NCBI GenBank assembly: GCA_015499995.1
Contig: JADNRV010000061.1
Location: 229,126-293,125, forward strand
From: Flammula alnicola
Taxonomy: Eukaryota > Basidiomycota > Agaricomycetes > Agaricales > Strophariaceae
DNA length: 64,000 nucleotides
Direction of reading: 5' to 3'
This document shows positions 32,652 to 44,705 of this stretch, piece after piece; the stretch's first letter is position 1, and the number at the start of each line of letters is the position of its first letter. The notes under the pieces are model-generated. The model did not search any database and was not told the DNA's origin. It was given only the letters and a program-made list of their open reading frames with translations. The position numbers and the translations under genes are program-made.

Positions 32652-33078
32652 ATGAATTTTTCTGTCGTCTCTATCGTTCTTTCGGTTGCGCTCTTTTCGC
32701 AGTCCTCTGCTGCCCAATACGTTTACCACTGTAAGCGTCGATTTGTCTTGTCTCAGAACAGAATATAGGATACTTACAATGATTTATATAGGCGGAGGAC
32801 CAAACGTGTGTTGAATATCACGACATTTATGTCCAGAACTAATGACCGTTACATCGATTTTCGTAGAGTTTGATATGTGAGGATACTTCTGGTTGTTCAA
32901 CAACGATTCAACGCTAATCCACTGAAATAGGCCCCTGCGGATACCGCTGCTGTGGCCCCATCATCGTGGGTGTCGGCGGAACGTGAGTAGTCTTCCTTCA
33001 AGATTTGGCATGGAAAACACGAGACCAATGTCACGATCCAGTTGTTTCCTCGGAGAAACCGGCATCTGCCCCCTCTGA
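32652..33078 (+). CDS. small secreted seven-cysteine protein, array member 14
   Basis: Exons 32652-32730, 32792-32805, 32867-32876, 32931-32982 and 33042-33078 give 63 residues, the shortest complete member, because the Pro/Gln-rich linker after the signal peptide is nearly absent. The signal peptide begins MNFSVVSIVLSVALF. Cysteines follow C-x7-C-x5-CC-x10-C-x7-C, with an additional cysteine inside the second loop (CPCGYRCC). It ends ETGICPL. The odd cysteine count could allow dimerisation. It closes the array; the next gene is unrelated. Confidence 0.85.
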
Positions 33079-33684
33079 AATTCAGAGTGTAACGTCAATA
33101 AGGGTTTTCCGTGGCTTGGAGGTTAATTGTACTTGGTGTATGTGCTTGTAAAGTCAAAATTCATATTCAGTGATAACTCTTGCTCGTGTCAAATCTAACA
33201 AGAAACTTACGGTTTCACAAGCCACCCAACCTCTCATTCAGTGCCAAGAAACTCGCAAAACATCCACTGAAGTTTGCGGTTTATTCTCCAAGAAGATCAT
33301 AAAGATCTCAGCTTTAAATTTCGGCGTTCCTAGAGCCAAAGCTCATGTCTCGTGCCAGAGGGCTCTCAGCATGACTGCACAGTCAGTGGCCAGGCCCAAG
33401 TTCCCCCCTATGGGAAGCATTTCGAGCAGAAACCAATCGGTTCCATATCCCATATGTTTTATTTCTGATTTCTGAGCCGTTGAGATGCTTGAGAGTTGCC
33501 GAAGAAAGACATCTCTCGTGCGACATGCTAGCAGTTAAAAGAGGAAGTTTACATTTGGAAGTAGATGATCAACAATGCCAAACATGGCTCAGACTCTTGT
33601 CGTCATTGGACATGTCGAATGGTTTCAACGATTGCGCTGAACACTGACCTTGGGCTTGAACCACGACGACAGCTCTAGCGGAAA
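33079..33684. other. intergenic between array and anoctamin gene
   Basis: No gene seen. The short frame at 33170-33475 has no recognisable feature. Confidence 0.45.
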
Positions 33685-36226
33685 ATGGTAAACGTCCGCA
33701 TGCCCGACGTCGACCTCGTAATCGCATTCCGAGCAACAAAGAAAACATCGCTGTCCAAACAGCAAACACGAGAAGATGCACGGAAGGCCGAACAGCAATA
33801 CAAACGCCTCATCGAGACACTTTCATATGCGGGGTTGAAGGCGGTTGGCAGGAGAGGAGAGTCTCTTGGACACCTGCTCGTCTTTGTGACGTGCCCACCC
33901 AAACATGTGGAGGAGCTGGTTAAACGTGAACGGTGAGAGACCATTGAGCAATCTTTATAGTCGTTTGACAAAAGGAAAACGGACATGCAGCCACTCAGAC
34001 TTCTTATCTGGCCTACCTGTAACACCAGTGGCCAATTCAATACCACTTTCGGCAGCAGATCGCCTTCGACTCGTGCATTCCTACATCTCATCTTCTCCAG
34101 CGGACGGTGGCCTGGGTATATCCCCTGACGCGCCTGAATGGGACCTCGTCGAATTCATTTTCCCCCTCCATGACCGCGAATTCAATGAGCACTGGATTCG
34201 AGCTTGGAAACTGCGCAACATTGCGTCAGTACAACTTGAGCGGATTCGGGACCAATTTGGCGATTCACTCGCCCTTTACTTCGCTTTCCTCGCCTCATAT
34301 ACCCAGTTTTTGGCAGTTCCAGCCCTTCTCGGCTTGCTAGCCCATTTTCTGTTACCCCCCTACGCCCCAATTTATTCCATCCTGCTCTCGTTGTGGTCCA
34401 TTGTTTTCGTGGAATGGTGGCGTATACACGAACGTAAATTGTCTCTACGTTTCGGCACGCGAGGGTCTTTCAAAGTCGAAAAGCGTCGTGCTCAGTATAA
34501 ACCAGGTTTATCTTGGTGGGTGAAGGAACTGCGTGTACTCGCAAGTGTACCTGTCATCGTCTTCTTTGCCGGCATTCTATCTGCTATTCTTACGGGCATT
34601 TTTGTCTTTGAGGCTTTCGTTACTGAACTTTATCAGGGACCCGGTAAACAGCTCATCGTAAGTACCTTTATTAAGGAATCTTACTTGATTGACTTACCTT
34701 ATTATTATAGACTTTCTCGCCAACCCTCCTTTTTGTTATCTTCGTTCCCCGAGTCCTTGCCGTATACCACGCCATCGCGGTCAGACTGACAAATTGGGAA
34801 AATCATGCACACAAATCGACTTATTCCGCCTCGTTGACCCTCAAAACTTTCGCCCTCAGCTCAATCGTTGCTTATTTGGGACTCGGACTCTCCGCTTTCG
34901 TGTACGTGCCTTTCGGTGAAGGAGTCATGAAGTGGGTTCAGGCCTGGCTATTCGGATCAGCCACTACTAGGAATGGATTCGCCGCTACGATTAGGGATAT
35001 GCTCAATGGGACCGTCGCTACCGCTGGCAAAGAATCAGCCGTCGTCGTCGATACCCTGTCCAGCGCCTCAGAAAAGGTCACGCAGTCTGCGTTCTGGAAC
35101 GCCAATCCGACGGCGGTACAAACAAAACTGAATCCCGGCAGGTTGAGAGAGCAGATGTTCGCGTATACAGTCACTGGTCAGGTTAGCAACACGTTCATGG
35201 AGGTCGGGCTGCCTTTCATTCTTCGCCGAATCGATGCGTTCAGGAAGAAGAGGAATTCCAAGGCTGTTCCACTGCACTCGGCTGTAGCGCCTGGGAGCAG
35301 TACCTCAGATAATGGGAGCGTTAGTGGAGGCCCGAAGAAACGCGTGGTGTTCGAAGACGAGAAGGAGCGGGGTGGCATGGAAGAACGCGCATTTTTGGAC
35401 AGCGTCAGGCAGGAGGCTGCGTTGCCCGAGTACGACTTGTTTGAGGATTACAATGAGATGGTGATTCAGTTTGGATACGTGGTGCTTTGGTCGACGATTT
35501 GGCCTTTGGCTGGAGGTCTGTCATATCCATCGTTTTCGCTTTGGTTGTTTCTTGGGACTGACGCCACTGCTTATAGTCATGGCTTTCCTTAACAATCTGC
35601 TCGAACTTCGCTCTGACGCGTTCAAGATGACGGTGCATAACCGCCGCCCTATCCCTGCGCGCACGGATACTATCGGACCATGGCTGGATGCCCTCACCTT
35701 CCTCACTTGGCTTGGAGCATTGACGAATTCAGCACTCGTGTACCTGTTTTCGCCGGAGCTCCTTCCCCGTGCTGCAACGACCCTCGCGAATGCGACGGCA
35801 TCCGCTAGTGACAACATCACACTGCTCGTCGAGGAACACCTGGCCTCTGCCTCTGGCGCAGTGCCGTCGGCTGACTGGGGTGTGGATGGAGCGTCGTCTT
35901 CGTCTGCGCTTTCGGCGACGAAGGAACTTCTCCTGAAGGCTATCCTCGTTTCTCTCGTTGCCTCGCATGGCTTCCTTCTCGTCCGCCTCTTTATCCGCCA
36001 TATCGTTGAGAAGATGTTCTGGAGAGGGAGCGGTGAGGTGGCAGAGCGGGAACGGACGGATAGGGATGTCAAGTTGCAGTTCTTGAAAGGAAGTGGGCTC
36101 AAACTTAGTGGCGAGGTTGTAATTGAGAGGGACTTCGATGGTACTGAGGTAGAGAAGGACGATATGGGCTTTTGGGATCATGATGAGGGCGTTGAGGAGA
36201 TTCAGAGGATTTCGAAGGAGGCGTGA
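33685..36226 (+). CDS. anoctamin/TMEM16 (Ist2-like) membrane protein
   Basis: Four exons (33685-33932, 33991-34657, 34711-35515, 35577-36226) give 789 residues. The N-terminal cytosolic part contains the SDFLSGLPVTP segment found in fungal anoctamins. About eight hydrophobic helices follow, starting at about residue 190 (LALYFAFLASYTQFLAVPAL). The conserved NWENH and ELRSDAFK motifs of the TMEM16 core are present. A Ser-rich cytosolic insert lies between the central helices. TMEM16 proteins are lipid scramblases or channels; fungal Ist2 types tether the ER to the plasma membrane. There is no long basic C-terminal tail as in yeast Ist2. Confidence 0.92.
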
Positions 36227-37745
36227 TGACGGCGTTTTCGTAGATTTTGGTGAGTTTTAATTTTCGTGTTGTGGTTTTGCGTTTTCTGATTTGCGGACTG
36301 TACTGGTGTATTACTTACTACACTTTCTCCCATATGCAGTTTTTCGAGTCGGTCTTGACCATATCCATAATTTCACATCTTCGCTTTGTTAGCTTTGTTA
36401 ATTAATACACACGTTATCCAGATCTCTCGGGTTCGATGCACGGAAATGACTACGTCTTCTTGATATTCCTCCAATCCAGCCACTCACGGTGTACGACACG
36501 TCTTTCATTGCAATTCACTCACTTTAGTATCATCGAGGTCGTCCATCCTTCTTCAAGACTAACTATTTACCATCGCCTTTAAAATTAAAAATCAGGCTCA
36601 GGAACTATAGAAATCTACCCATAATTATCATTCCCCTGCCTGCTATCAAACCATCCACAGTATTCATTCATGTCCTACCCCGTCCCCACCATGTAACTGT
36701 CTCTCCTGTTGTTCCCCTCTGTTGTGTCCCCTCTGTTGTTCCCCCTATATGTGTCTGTTCACTCGCCGCGCGCTTGTGCGCGGCTGTTACTATCTTGTTG
36801 CTTTCTTGGGCTTCTCGTTAGGCAGTGTCCAATGCCCCAGCTGGTTTCTTTGTCCCTTGTAGACTTGGCTTGACAAGCAGTGCCTGCTCCTGCACCTGAG
36901 CCGTGAATGGTGTCCACAATATCTTACTTACTGATTTCTACTTTTTGATTATAGTTTCGCTTTTCGGGCAGTAGTGGCAAACCCCACGTACACCGCTGCT
37001 TCAGCTCTTCCTCGCATTCCTCCACTCCTCCTCGCGCATTCACATCCTGGGTCAAGACGACATGCTCAAGGATGTTCTTCGAGGACACCTTCTACCTTGA
37101 GTATGTGCCCTACCTAGTTCTCTTCCACATCACTCACATTTCCTCTACAGGTCGCGAAGCTCATCTTCCGAGGGCCGTCGATCACTCTTGCTGATCCTGG
37201 AGCTCACCGCGGCAAGCAGGGAAATGCTGCAATTCTTAGGTCCATTGTTTTCTCTACGTACTGTAGCCCATAGTCCTTCCTTGTATTCCATGTCAATTTT
37301 ATTCATTAATGTTTCTTCGCTGTCATGTGATTGTCTATTCAAGCCCATATAAGCTGAGTCACATTCTACATAAGTATCATTGGCCTTGCCAATCTAGCTA
37401 TATTGCACGATATGACCTGATGAGACTTATAAGTGCGCCAAACCTTGTGAATACCGACAAGCCTTGTGAACATTCCATAAAAGCCGCAATCTTATATGGC
37501 CTTCCGTCACCTTATGGGCTTATAAGGATTATGCCACATTCCGGTCCTTGCCAACCCCTTGTATGGTGGGATAAGGCCATATACCTATCTCCCCAATTTG
37601 CTGATGTGGAGGCGATCGGCGTGTTGCAGGACTCGACTTGCCGACGCGTTATGGTCACGTGCCTCCGGTGATTTCGGTGACAGGTCCGGCTGAGCGGCTC
37701 CGGAGGCTGATTGAGGACTTCGAGTGGACTGAAACCCGAACTGCG
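36227..37745. other. intergenic, 1.5 kb
   Basis: Terminator side of the anoctamin gene. A short direct repeat CTCTGTTGT[TG] occurs near 36705-36745. The rest shows no gene I can support; the stretch 36960-37100 is weakly coding-like only. Confidence 0.4.
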
Positions 37746-38518
37746 ATGTCCTCCCATCTTGAAGACAGGTACGTGCTTGATAAAGAGTCCATTGGGTATC
37801 CGATATTGACACTGTGAATTGCATCTAGCTGCATTTTCTGTGAGATCGTAAAAGGCTTGCACCGGCGGTCGCCGCTACTGTACATCCAAGTAGAATCGCT
37901 CATGTCTGACAGGAACTGTGCCGAGCTTCAAGATCCTGGAAACAGAACATAGGTAGGCTGTGGAGCCCACATATCTTAATTGTATCTGAAGAATCCTACA
38001 ACTTCACCAGCCTGGCATTCCTTGACATTCATCCCGTCTCCGAAGGACATACCTTGATCATTCCCAAGTGTCTGTTTCTTTCTTGCTCTGGTCGAGCAAG
38101 ACTAGTTGAATCTAACATGTCTAATTTAGATCATGCAGAGAAGATTCTGGATCTTCCAGATGAATATCTCAGTGATATCGGACCCCTCTTGAAGAAAGTG
38201 GCTGTCGCCACCGGTGCTGAGCAGTTCAATGTTCTACAGGTAATCTTCGTTCGAAACAATTATGTCATTCTGATAAAATTATTATCGTTCCAGAATAATG
38301 GCGAATTGGCATTCCAGGTAAATCGTGTGATGACCACGCCATGTTTGCACCGCTGAAACCAAGCTTAGCATGTTCGGCATGTCCATTTCCATGTCGTGCC
38401 CAAGCCTTCCGCCACTGAAGGCATGGTAATTACACTCGAGGATAACTGGCCAGTGAGGTCTGTAAATCGGGAGGAGCTGGTGAAGACAGCAGAGAAGATG
38501 AAGGCGAGACTCGAGTAA
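37746..38518 (+). CDS. HIT-family hydrolase (HINT/Hnt1-like)
   Basis: Seven small exons (37746-37768, 37829-37854, 37913-37952, 38011-38069, 38130-38239, 38294-38317, 38369-38518) sum to 144 codons, giving 143 residues. Visible family landmarks, in order: CIFCEIVKG, VPSFKILETE, FLDIHPVSEGH, LIIPK, LPDEYLSDIG, QNNGELAFQ and the histidine-triad motif HVHFHVV. HIT proteins are nucleotide hydrolases acting on phosphoramidates such as AMP-lysine. Intron 2 would start with GC (AAAAG then GCTTGC) rather than GT; every other junction is GT-AG. It could be a functional GC-AG intron or a recent mutation. Convergent with the transporter downstream, 130 bp apart. Confidence 0.85.
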
Positions 38519-38647
38519 TTTGACGGTCTTCGGAATTCACCAGAATGTCCCTCGTTGAGCTTTCGATTCTTAACATTTATTGTCATCAAAGTCATACATT
38601 CCATGCATTATCATGACCATTATTTCGAGTAGGTATCCTCCTGTAAA

Positions 38648-40834
38648 CTAAAGCGCGTAACGGAAATCGGGATGTCTATCTCCTAAATCCATCCAAGCCT
38701 CCAGACCACCATCCGACTCTTTTTCATTGCCATACTTCGCCAGCATTTTTTCACGGTGTCCAGGACGTGCTTTGGATTTATTCTTCCAGGTTAGGTAGAC
38801 CACGTTCAACAACGAGCCTACCACCACGAGACAAGAGCTGTAATTGACTATGAATATCCAAGCCGACAAAATCTAACGTAAATGAAGGGACTTACAAAGT
38901 GAGGTTCATAATCGTGGTCTTTCTGAACTTCGGACCCTCCTTTGTGGGGAATCTCCATGTGCTGAGGATACCTCCCTATATGGAAGAAACCCGCATTAGA
39001 AAATTTGATCAGCGAGGGAATGAAGGCGAAGAGCATACGGAGTTAGTTGCAATGAAACCGAAGGCTATACTGGTTGCCCGCCGGTAATACGGCTCAGAGT
39101 TGTTAGCCATCCAAGCTCCCAATACTGGTGCTGTCGCGTATACTCCCGGAACCATCAGATATAGTGCACCGTATGCTACGAATTTATCTTTCGCGCCTTT
39201 CGAGAGAGGAAGAGTAGTTAGTAAACTCAATGACGGACGAAGAAATATATGAATACCAAAGTAAAGTGAGTAGCCAGCGACGGCTAATGTGGCGATCAAT
39301 GCATTGGTGATGCCCCGCGATTGATAGCGGTCAGACCAGAAGGCAGATATTAACGTGACTGATTGCAGCAAGTATAACAATGCAGTGATGAGTAAGGTAC
39401 TCTGTCAGACAAGTATGCGTTGTGCTCACCAAAGAAGCCGGCTGCAAATGGTCCTACACTGAGGAGCTGGGATTTGCTGGGACTGAATCCCAGCTGGTTC
39501 ACGATAGAAGGAAGGAATAGCGCCAATCCATACAGATTCGTTCCGATCATGAAAAACATCACGAACACGGCGATTACGTGGGGAGAGCGAAGAGATTGGA
39601 ATATCTCGTTGAAACTGAAAGTATCAGATGGTCTGATGGACGGTCGATCGCGCTCCAAACGGTCCATTATCAGGCTACGAACGATTAGAAACGGAATTAA
39701 TATAAATCGAGATGCAGAACTCACTCTTTTTGCTCCGGGGTGAGGAATCTGGAGTCCCTCGGAGTAGAAGGCACCAAGAAATAGCCGGAAAGCCCCACGA
39801 GGACGGTAAATAGCCCTTCCTGTGCGACGATCTGTAACGTTCTTTTGGAGTACCGGAAATACAGAACCACGCACAAGAATAAAAATCCAAGCCCAGCCAG
39901 GTCTGCCGCCTACGCCATGCATATTCTCAATCGCTGCTGCGAGTAGGCCAGAGAATGCCCCGGATAGCTATATCAAGCATCTCTGATCAGAAAGAGAGTA
40001 GGAAATATATTTGAGTAGATGACTTGCCGAAGCGGATGAGAAAAACAACGCAATCCTATAGAGCGGACAGTGAGGCCCTGATAATGATAATATCCGAACG
40101 GCAGTATAGACTAACCTGAGTGATAGTTCGCTTCTCGTGTAGAAACCCGACAGATATAGCACGATTCCCGGGAACATCGGCCCCTCAACAAGACCAAGAA
40201 AGGCTCGCACAGTTATTAAACCTGCGTACGATGTGACAAGTCCTAAGGCATGATACGAGTTAGCGTATATCGCGTTGGGCGAGAGGGAAGCATCGCACCT
40301 TGCAAAGTCACCATCACACCCCAGATAGTCAGCAACGTAGGCATAAGAAGCCTTGGACCAATCCTTCGGAGAAGGAGGTTTGCAGGTAGCTCCGCGGCGA
40401 TGTATGGGCTATGACAATTTTCATAAAGTCGGATGAGCAATGAGGGGGAAAATTGACGCACACATAAAGGACTGTTACGCAAATCTGGTATTGTCGGTCG
40501 GTAAGGCCAAGATCCTTTTGCAAACCAGCAACACGGGCGTTTCCTAATCACAAGTCAGTATATCGTGAATCGTAATTTTCGTGTCTGAGATGGCATATTC
40601 ACCAATATTTGAGCGATCCTGGACTTTGATCAGCTCCGTCCACAAGACGATTCTGGCTCGGAAACTCACCAAGAAGGAAAGCAAATAAAACATCGCCATT
40701 ACGGGCAGCACAGTATAATCCAGTTTGCGAACCGCCTTGCGCTCCATATCGCTATCAGGCTTAGCCGCAACATCAAGCCCCTTTGACCCCGACTCTGTTC
40801 CAAGAGGCGATATCGAGTGTTCTGCTTCCGACAT
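38648..40834 (-). CDS. MFS transporter, anion:cation symporter (Dal5-like) family
   Basis: Starts at 40834 (MSEAEHSISP) and ends at 38648, with about eight introns. The N-terminal cytosolic part leads to DYTVLPVMAMFYLLSFLDR, the first helix of the allantoate-permease-type family. Then come the LQKDLGL segment, the helix 4 region VRAFLGLVEGPMFPG and GWAWIF, which are typical of the family. A second set of six helices follows, and the tail ends with NLGDRHPDFRY-like sequence (DLGDRHPDFRYAL), also typical. Substrate unknown; relatives move carboxylates, vitamins or ureides. It lies head to tail with the oxidase and methyltransferase upstream on the same strand. Confidence 0.9.
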
Positions 40835-42254
40835 CTCCAGAAGATATCGACAACTGGATGAAGAGACGAAACTTGAAGTCGAAAGCAGCAAAGATACGGC
40901 CAAAATGAGAAGAGGATGAACAAGAGTCGGATAGGGGATTTAAAATTGACGAAGCCCCAGACGGCTGGACGCCTTTTAGCTGTATGGGGTCTTCATGACC
41001 TGGGGAACGTCTCCTATAGGCAAATGCGTGATAAAAATAGCTAGACTTCGTTGCCGAAAATTGCTTGGTGCTTCGGAAATTGATGTCAGATGTGCTTTGT
41101 TCACATGGGAAGTTTCCACCTGGTTAGGTTCGAATTCATTACGTTGCATCCCAGAGCCTAGCGTAGTTTCGTCTACCTTCCGTTGACCAGAATCGCAATT
41201 TTGCGACTCACCAAAATAAAGAGGTGCAATGCTATGGTCAGAACATGCAACTGACAGTTGACCAGGCAGTGATTGCAGTTGTGCAACATGTCGGAATTAT
41301 GGTGGATTAAAAATCCGGTGACCTGTACAAGCGGCGCTATTGCAAGCTTGTGCCTATGAAGAGCTTCAGACACGGCATATGTATGATGCACGGATCTTCA
41401 TATGCATAAAACCGGAGCGGATAACAGCGTATAACTGCGCTGCTCAACATAGGAGTGCCTAAAGAGCCGCCCTTCAATTTCAAATTGGTAATTGCACGCC
41501 ATGTGACTTATACGCGTACGGCCGCGCACGTGAGCGCCGCGCCTGATATCGCCCGTCGATATCCGAGGACCGATACCGATAGTCTTGCCCCGGCAACACA
41601 AGTGAAGGGTTTGCCGGTGCTACTCGAATGCCCTCAGGCTTATGCAGACGTAGGTACTCAAGGAGTGGCATCTCGCCAAGCCTAGCTACTCACGCACCTC
41701 GAATAAGACGTCGAGAGGCATCTCGACGAGGGCTTTAAGAACCCCGCGGTTTCCTTTTTGATTAGAAGTGGCCCATTTGCTGTACTTACTACCTAAGCCT
41801 TGCTGTCAAATCTTTCACCTTTTCCACTGCCGTATCCCTTCTGCTGGCGAAAGTCGTCGATATCCACTCGACGGGCAGGCTGATCAAGGTTCAGAATCAA
41901 CGTGTTTTCTGGTTCAGCTTTGTCGAATCTCGTTGGTCTGCTGGTTGCACAGAAGTAAGTATAGAGTTGAGCGAGATGAAGAGTCTATATCTGTTCAAGA
42001 CGCCTTTTCAACTTTATCGATGCGGACCCATGACCGCGACTTCTGACCAGCAGTAATATGACCCTCCTCTGGCCGAAGTAATTCATCCATCCACCCCTGG
42101 GCCTGTTGGAGCCAAATTCACCTGTTCAGACACCGTTAATGTATCATTTAGCTGAAACTATTCCCCGTTGGCCTTGAGATATCCGAGTATGAACATAGTT
42201 TGTAGAATTAGGCCTGGATTATATAGCCCTAAGCCCTACACATTCGATCCTCAA
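40835..42254. other. intergenic, 1.4 kb
   Basis: Promoter side of the transporter and 3' side of the oxidase. No gene seen. Confidence 0.45.
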
Positions 42255-44283
42255 TTATTCCTGAATCGAAGTAGGAAACATAAACACATTTCGTGGGTCG
42301 TAAACCTTTTTTAATTGATGCAGTTTAGGGTAGTGCGATCCGAAATAAAGATTCTGCCCTGGAGATTGCAGATTACAAACGAAGTATGATGAGATTGAAG
42401 CAAAGAAGTGGAGAGATTGTGAGCAAACTCACAGCTTAAGAGTCTATCATCGATGTAGTTTGGGTAGGCGCTATTACGACAAAAACATCAGTGAAACCAG
42501 TGGGAATCACATGGAGCTCTTGGCGTACCCGAATTGTAAATCCGCGGGGCTGTTTCGAACAATGGTTCGCACCATTCCTAGATTGTCGATTTAAAAGCTT
42601 GCCAGAGGAAAGAACATCATAATTAATAGAGCTTACCATCTAGTAGCTCGAAGCCACTGTCCGGAAACGGTGGCAGGCCGCCCTTCGCAGACGTATAAAA
42701 TTGCATGGTGAACAACGCATTCCTATGAGAAAATGCCGTCGCGTCCAGCGAAACTGCGTTTATCGCGGAACTGAGTCCACCGTATAGTTCGACGTCCACA
42801 AACCAGGTCTAGGTGGTTTAATTAGCGACCACGATTCGGTGTCAACGGAAACTAGAGGACGTACTGTACTCGCGTTAAATCCCTCGTTCCCCAGAAACTC
42901 CATGAAATTCATAATTGCACTGTCGTCTAGGGGGACTATTTGTCCACCTGAACCAGCATCAAGCGGCGGAAGGACTAAGCTCTTTGCGTAGAAGGTATTA
43001 CTCCCTTCTTTCACCCCCGTCGTATTGAGAGAGCCTAATCCTCCGAGAGCCTCAACACTCTGGATATAAGTTCCTTCGGTGATCAACTTATAGGTTGCAT
43101 TGTTTGGTTCGAGATTCAATGCTGACATGAGGGTAGAAGAGAGCGAGTCAAACTGAGAGGCTGGGCCATACCACACGCCTAAGAGCTGAAATATGATCCG
43201 CCCTGGAGCGGTTCCAGGGTGTAGTACGAGTTCAGGTCCTAGCTCGGCCGGTAGGTTGGGAGAAGTAAGAGCGTAAGATTGGAACGAAGAAAGAGAATCT
43301 GAAGCGGTGGTGGTGTTAAGATCCCATTTAAGAGAGAACGTTGTTGCTGAAGGTGGAGCTGGAAACGTGATGGCGCGAATAGAGGTAACAATGGCAAAGG
43401 AGCTTGATGCTCCTCTCAAAGCCTATGTGAATGACATCGTCTTTGACGTAGACCGACGAAGTTAAAAATATCTTCTTACCCAAAAGAGATCCGGGTTCTC
43501 AGTGTTAGAAGCGTTGACAATGGAGCCGTCGGCAAGCACAGCTTCAAGCGATTGAATTGTGTCCAGCATGAGGCCCCATTGTCTCGATGTTAACCCATAT
43601 CCTCCATGACCTGGGAGCATTAAAAAATGAAATTAATCACTGCTTTGAACCAAGGAATCGGGATACATTTATACCTGAATGACCACCCACACCGACATAT
43701 GGACATGTTCCATGCGGCATCGCTCTCCCATTGTCATTTAAGGCTAGCGCCACATCTCCTAAACGAGCACCGGGCCCAATTGTCGCAATCTGGGTGGATG
43801 GGTCAACAAGAACATGGTTGATATTGCTCATGTCTATGACCAGGGCGCCGTCCTTTCCGCCGAGACCATTAGCGATGTAGCTGTGCTAAAAAAGCATGCG
43901 AGTATAACTTCAGAGTAATTGACATGAATCATGTAATAGGTACGCACACCACCGCTGCGCGCTGCGACATGCATATTGTACTTTGCTCCAAGTTTGATGA
44001 GGTTTGAAACATCTTGAGTTGTACGAGGATATGCAATTGCTGCAGGTTTAAAAGTGAACCTCAGATTAACTGTTAGAGAGAAAGGAGCGTAAGCCACGAG
44101 TTAAAGACTGGGTTTCAAAGACTCACAGGCTGCGCTGGCGTTGGAATACCCGGCATCTCCTGGGACTGTAAACGAGATATCTGTGGATTGTAGATCACTA
44201 ATAAGATCCGCATGGGCGAATCTTATCAAGGTTATGCAGAGCCATAGTAGCACAAAACGGAAACGAATGAGGGAGCGAAACAT
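42255..44283 (-). CDS. secreted FAD-linked oxidase (berberine-bridge/VAO type)
   Basis: Begins at 44283 with a signal peptide (MFRSLIRFRFVLLWLCITLI ... AHA) and ends at 42255, with about seven introns. Motifs in order: FKPAAIAYPRTTQDVSNLI, AARSGG followed across an intron by HSYIANG, GPGARLGDV, GTCPYVGVGGHSGHGG, and near the C-terminus YFGSHYPKLHQLKKVYDPRN with a final FPTSIQE. The His of RSGGHSY and the Cys of GTCPYVG suggest bicovalent FAD attachment, as in glucooligosaccharide oxidase and berberine-bridge-like enzymes. These oxidise sugars or alkaloid-like substrates with O2. Several NxT/NxS sites fit secretion. A donor GTACGC is needed near the end to reach the AYPNYIDD segment. Confidence 0.9.
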
Positions 44284-44518
44284 GATACTTCAAGCCAGAG
44301 TTGACACATCGAAAACTCGCAACCAGGTGCTTTATAATGCTGACTTCGTTAACGTTGTAATGCAGCTTCTAGAAGAAGATGTGGGCCGTATGACCATAGT
44401 AAGCACATTGCACCTGGAAGTACCTGTCAACACTCCACAAAGAACTGAATACACGGGGCGTGGGAAGAGTTTGGAGGCGTCAATTATGTCGCCATACCAT
44501 TTCTGGCCGCCTGGCACC

Positions 44519-44550
44519 GTCTGGCTTGTCTGGCGCCAGACGAGCCAGAC
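44519..44550. repeat. 32-bp near-perfect palindrome
   Basis: GTCTGGCTTGTCTGGC followed directly by GCCAGACGAGCCAGAC, with one mismatched pair and no loop. It sits between the start of the oxidase (44283) and the 3' end of the methyltransferase (44706). It could be a binding site for a dimeric factor or a terminator-like structure. Confidence 0.8.
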
Positions 44551-44705
44551 AGGTGGACTTTTCCTGATGAGATAAACGATTGGGAGATATGTAGGTTGGC
44601 GATTCAATTGAGTGTTTGGAAACAAATCAAGTTGTTGGCAGCCACGTGCACAACTTGCGAAATTTTGCGTCACAAACGAAACAGGCTATCGAATGAAATC
44701 TTCTG

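Noticed and set aside
1566..33078. Calling the array hydrophobins
   Set aside because: Hydrophobins have eight cysteines with two CC pairs; these have six (or seven) with one CC pair and are too short.
5862..33078. Calling the array hevein/CBM18 chitin-binding domains
   Set aside because: The cysteine order is similar, but the aromatic-Gly segment after the CC pair and the later cysteines of CBM18 are not seen, and loop 4 is too long.
36695..36745. CTCTGTTG repeats as a CRISPR or regulatory array
   Set aside because: Only a few short imperfect units in T-rich sequence; simple-sequence slippage explains them.
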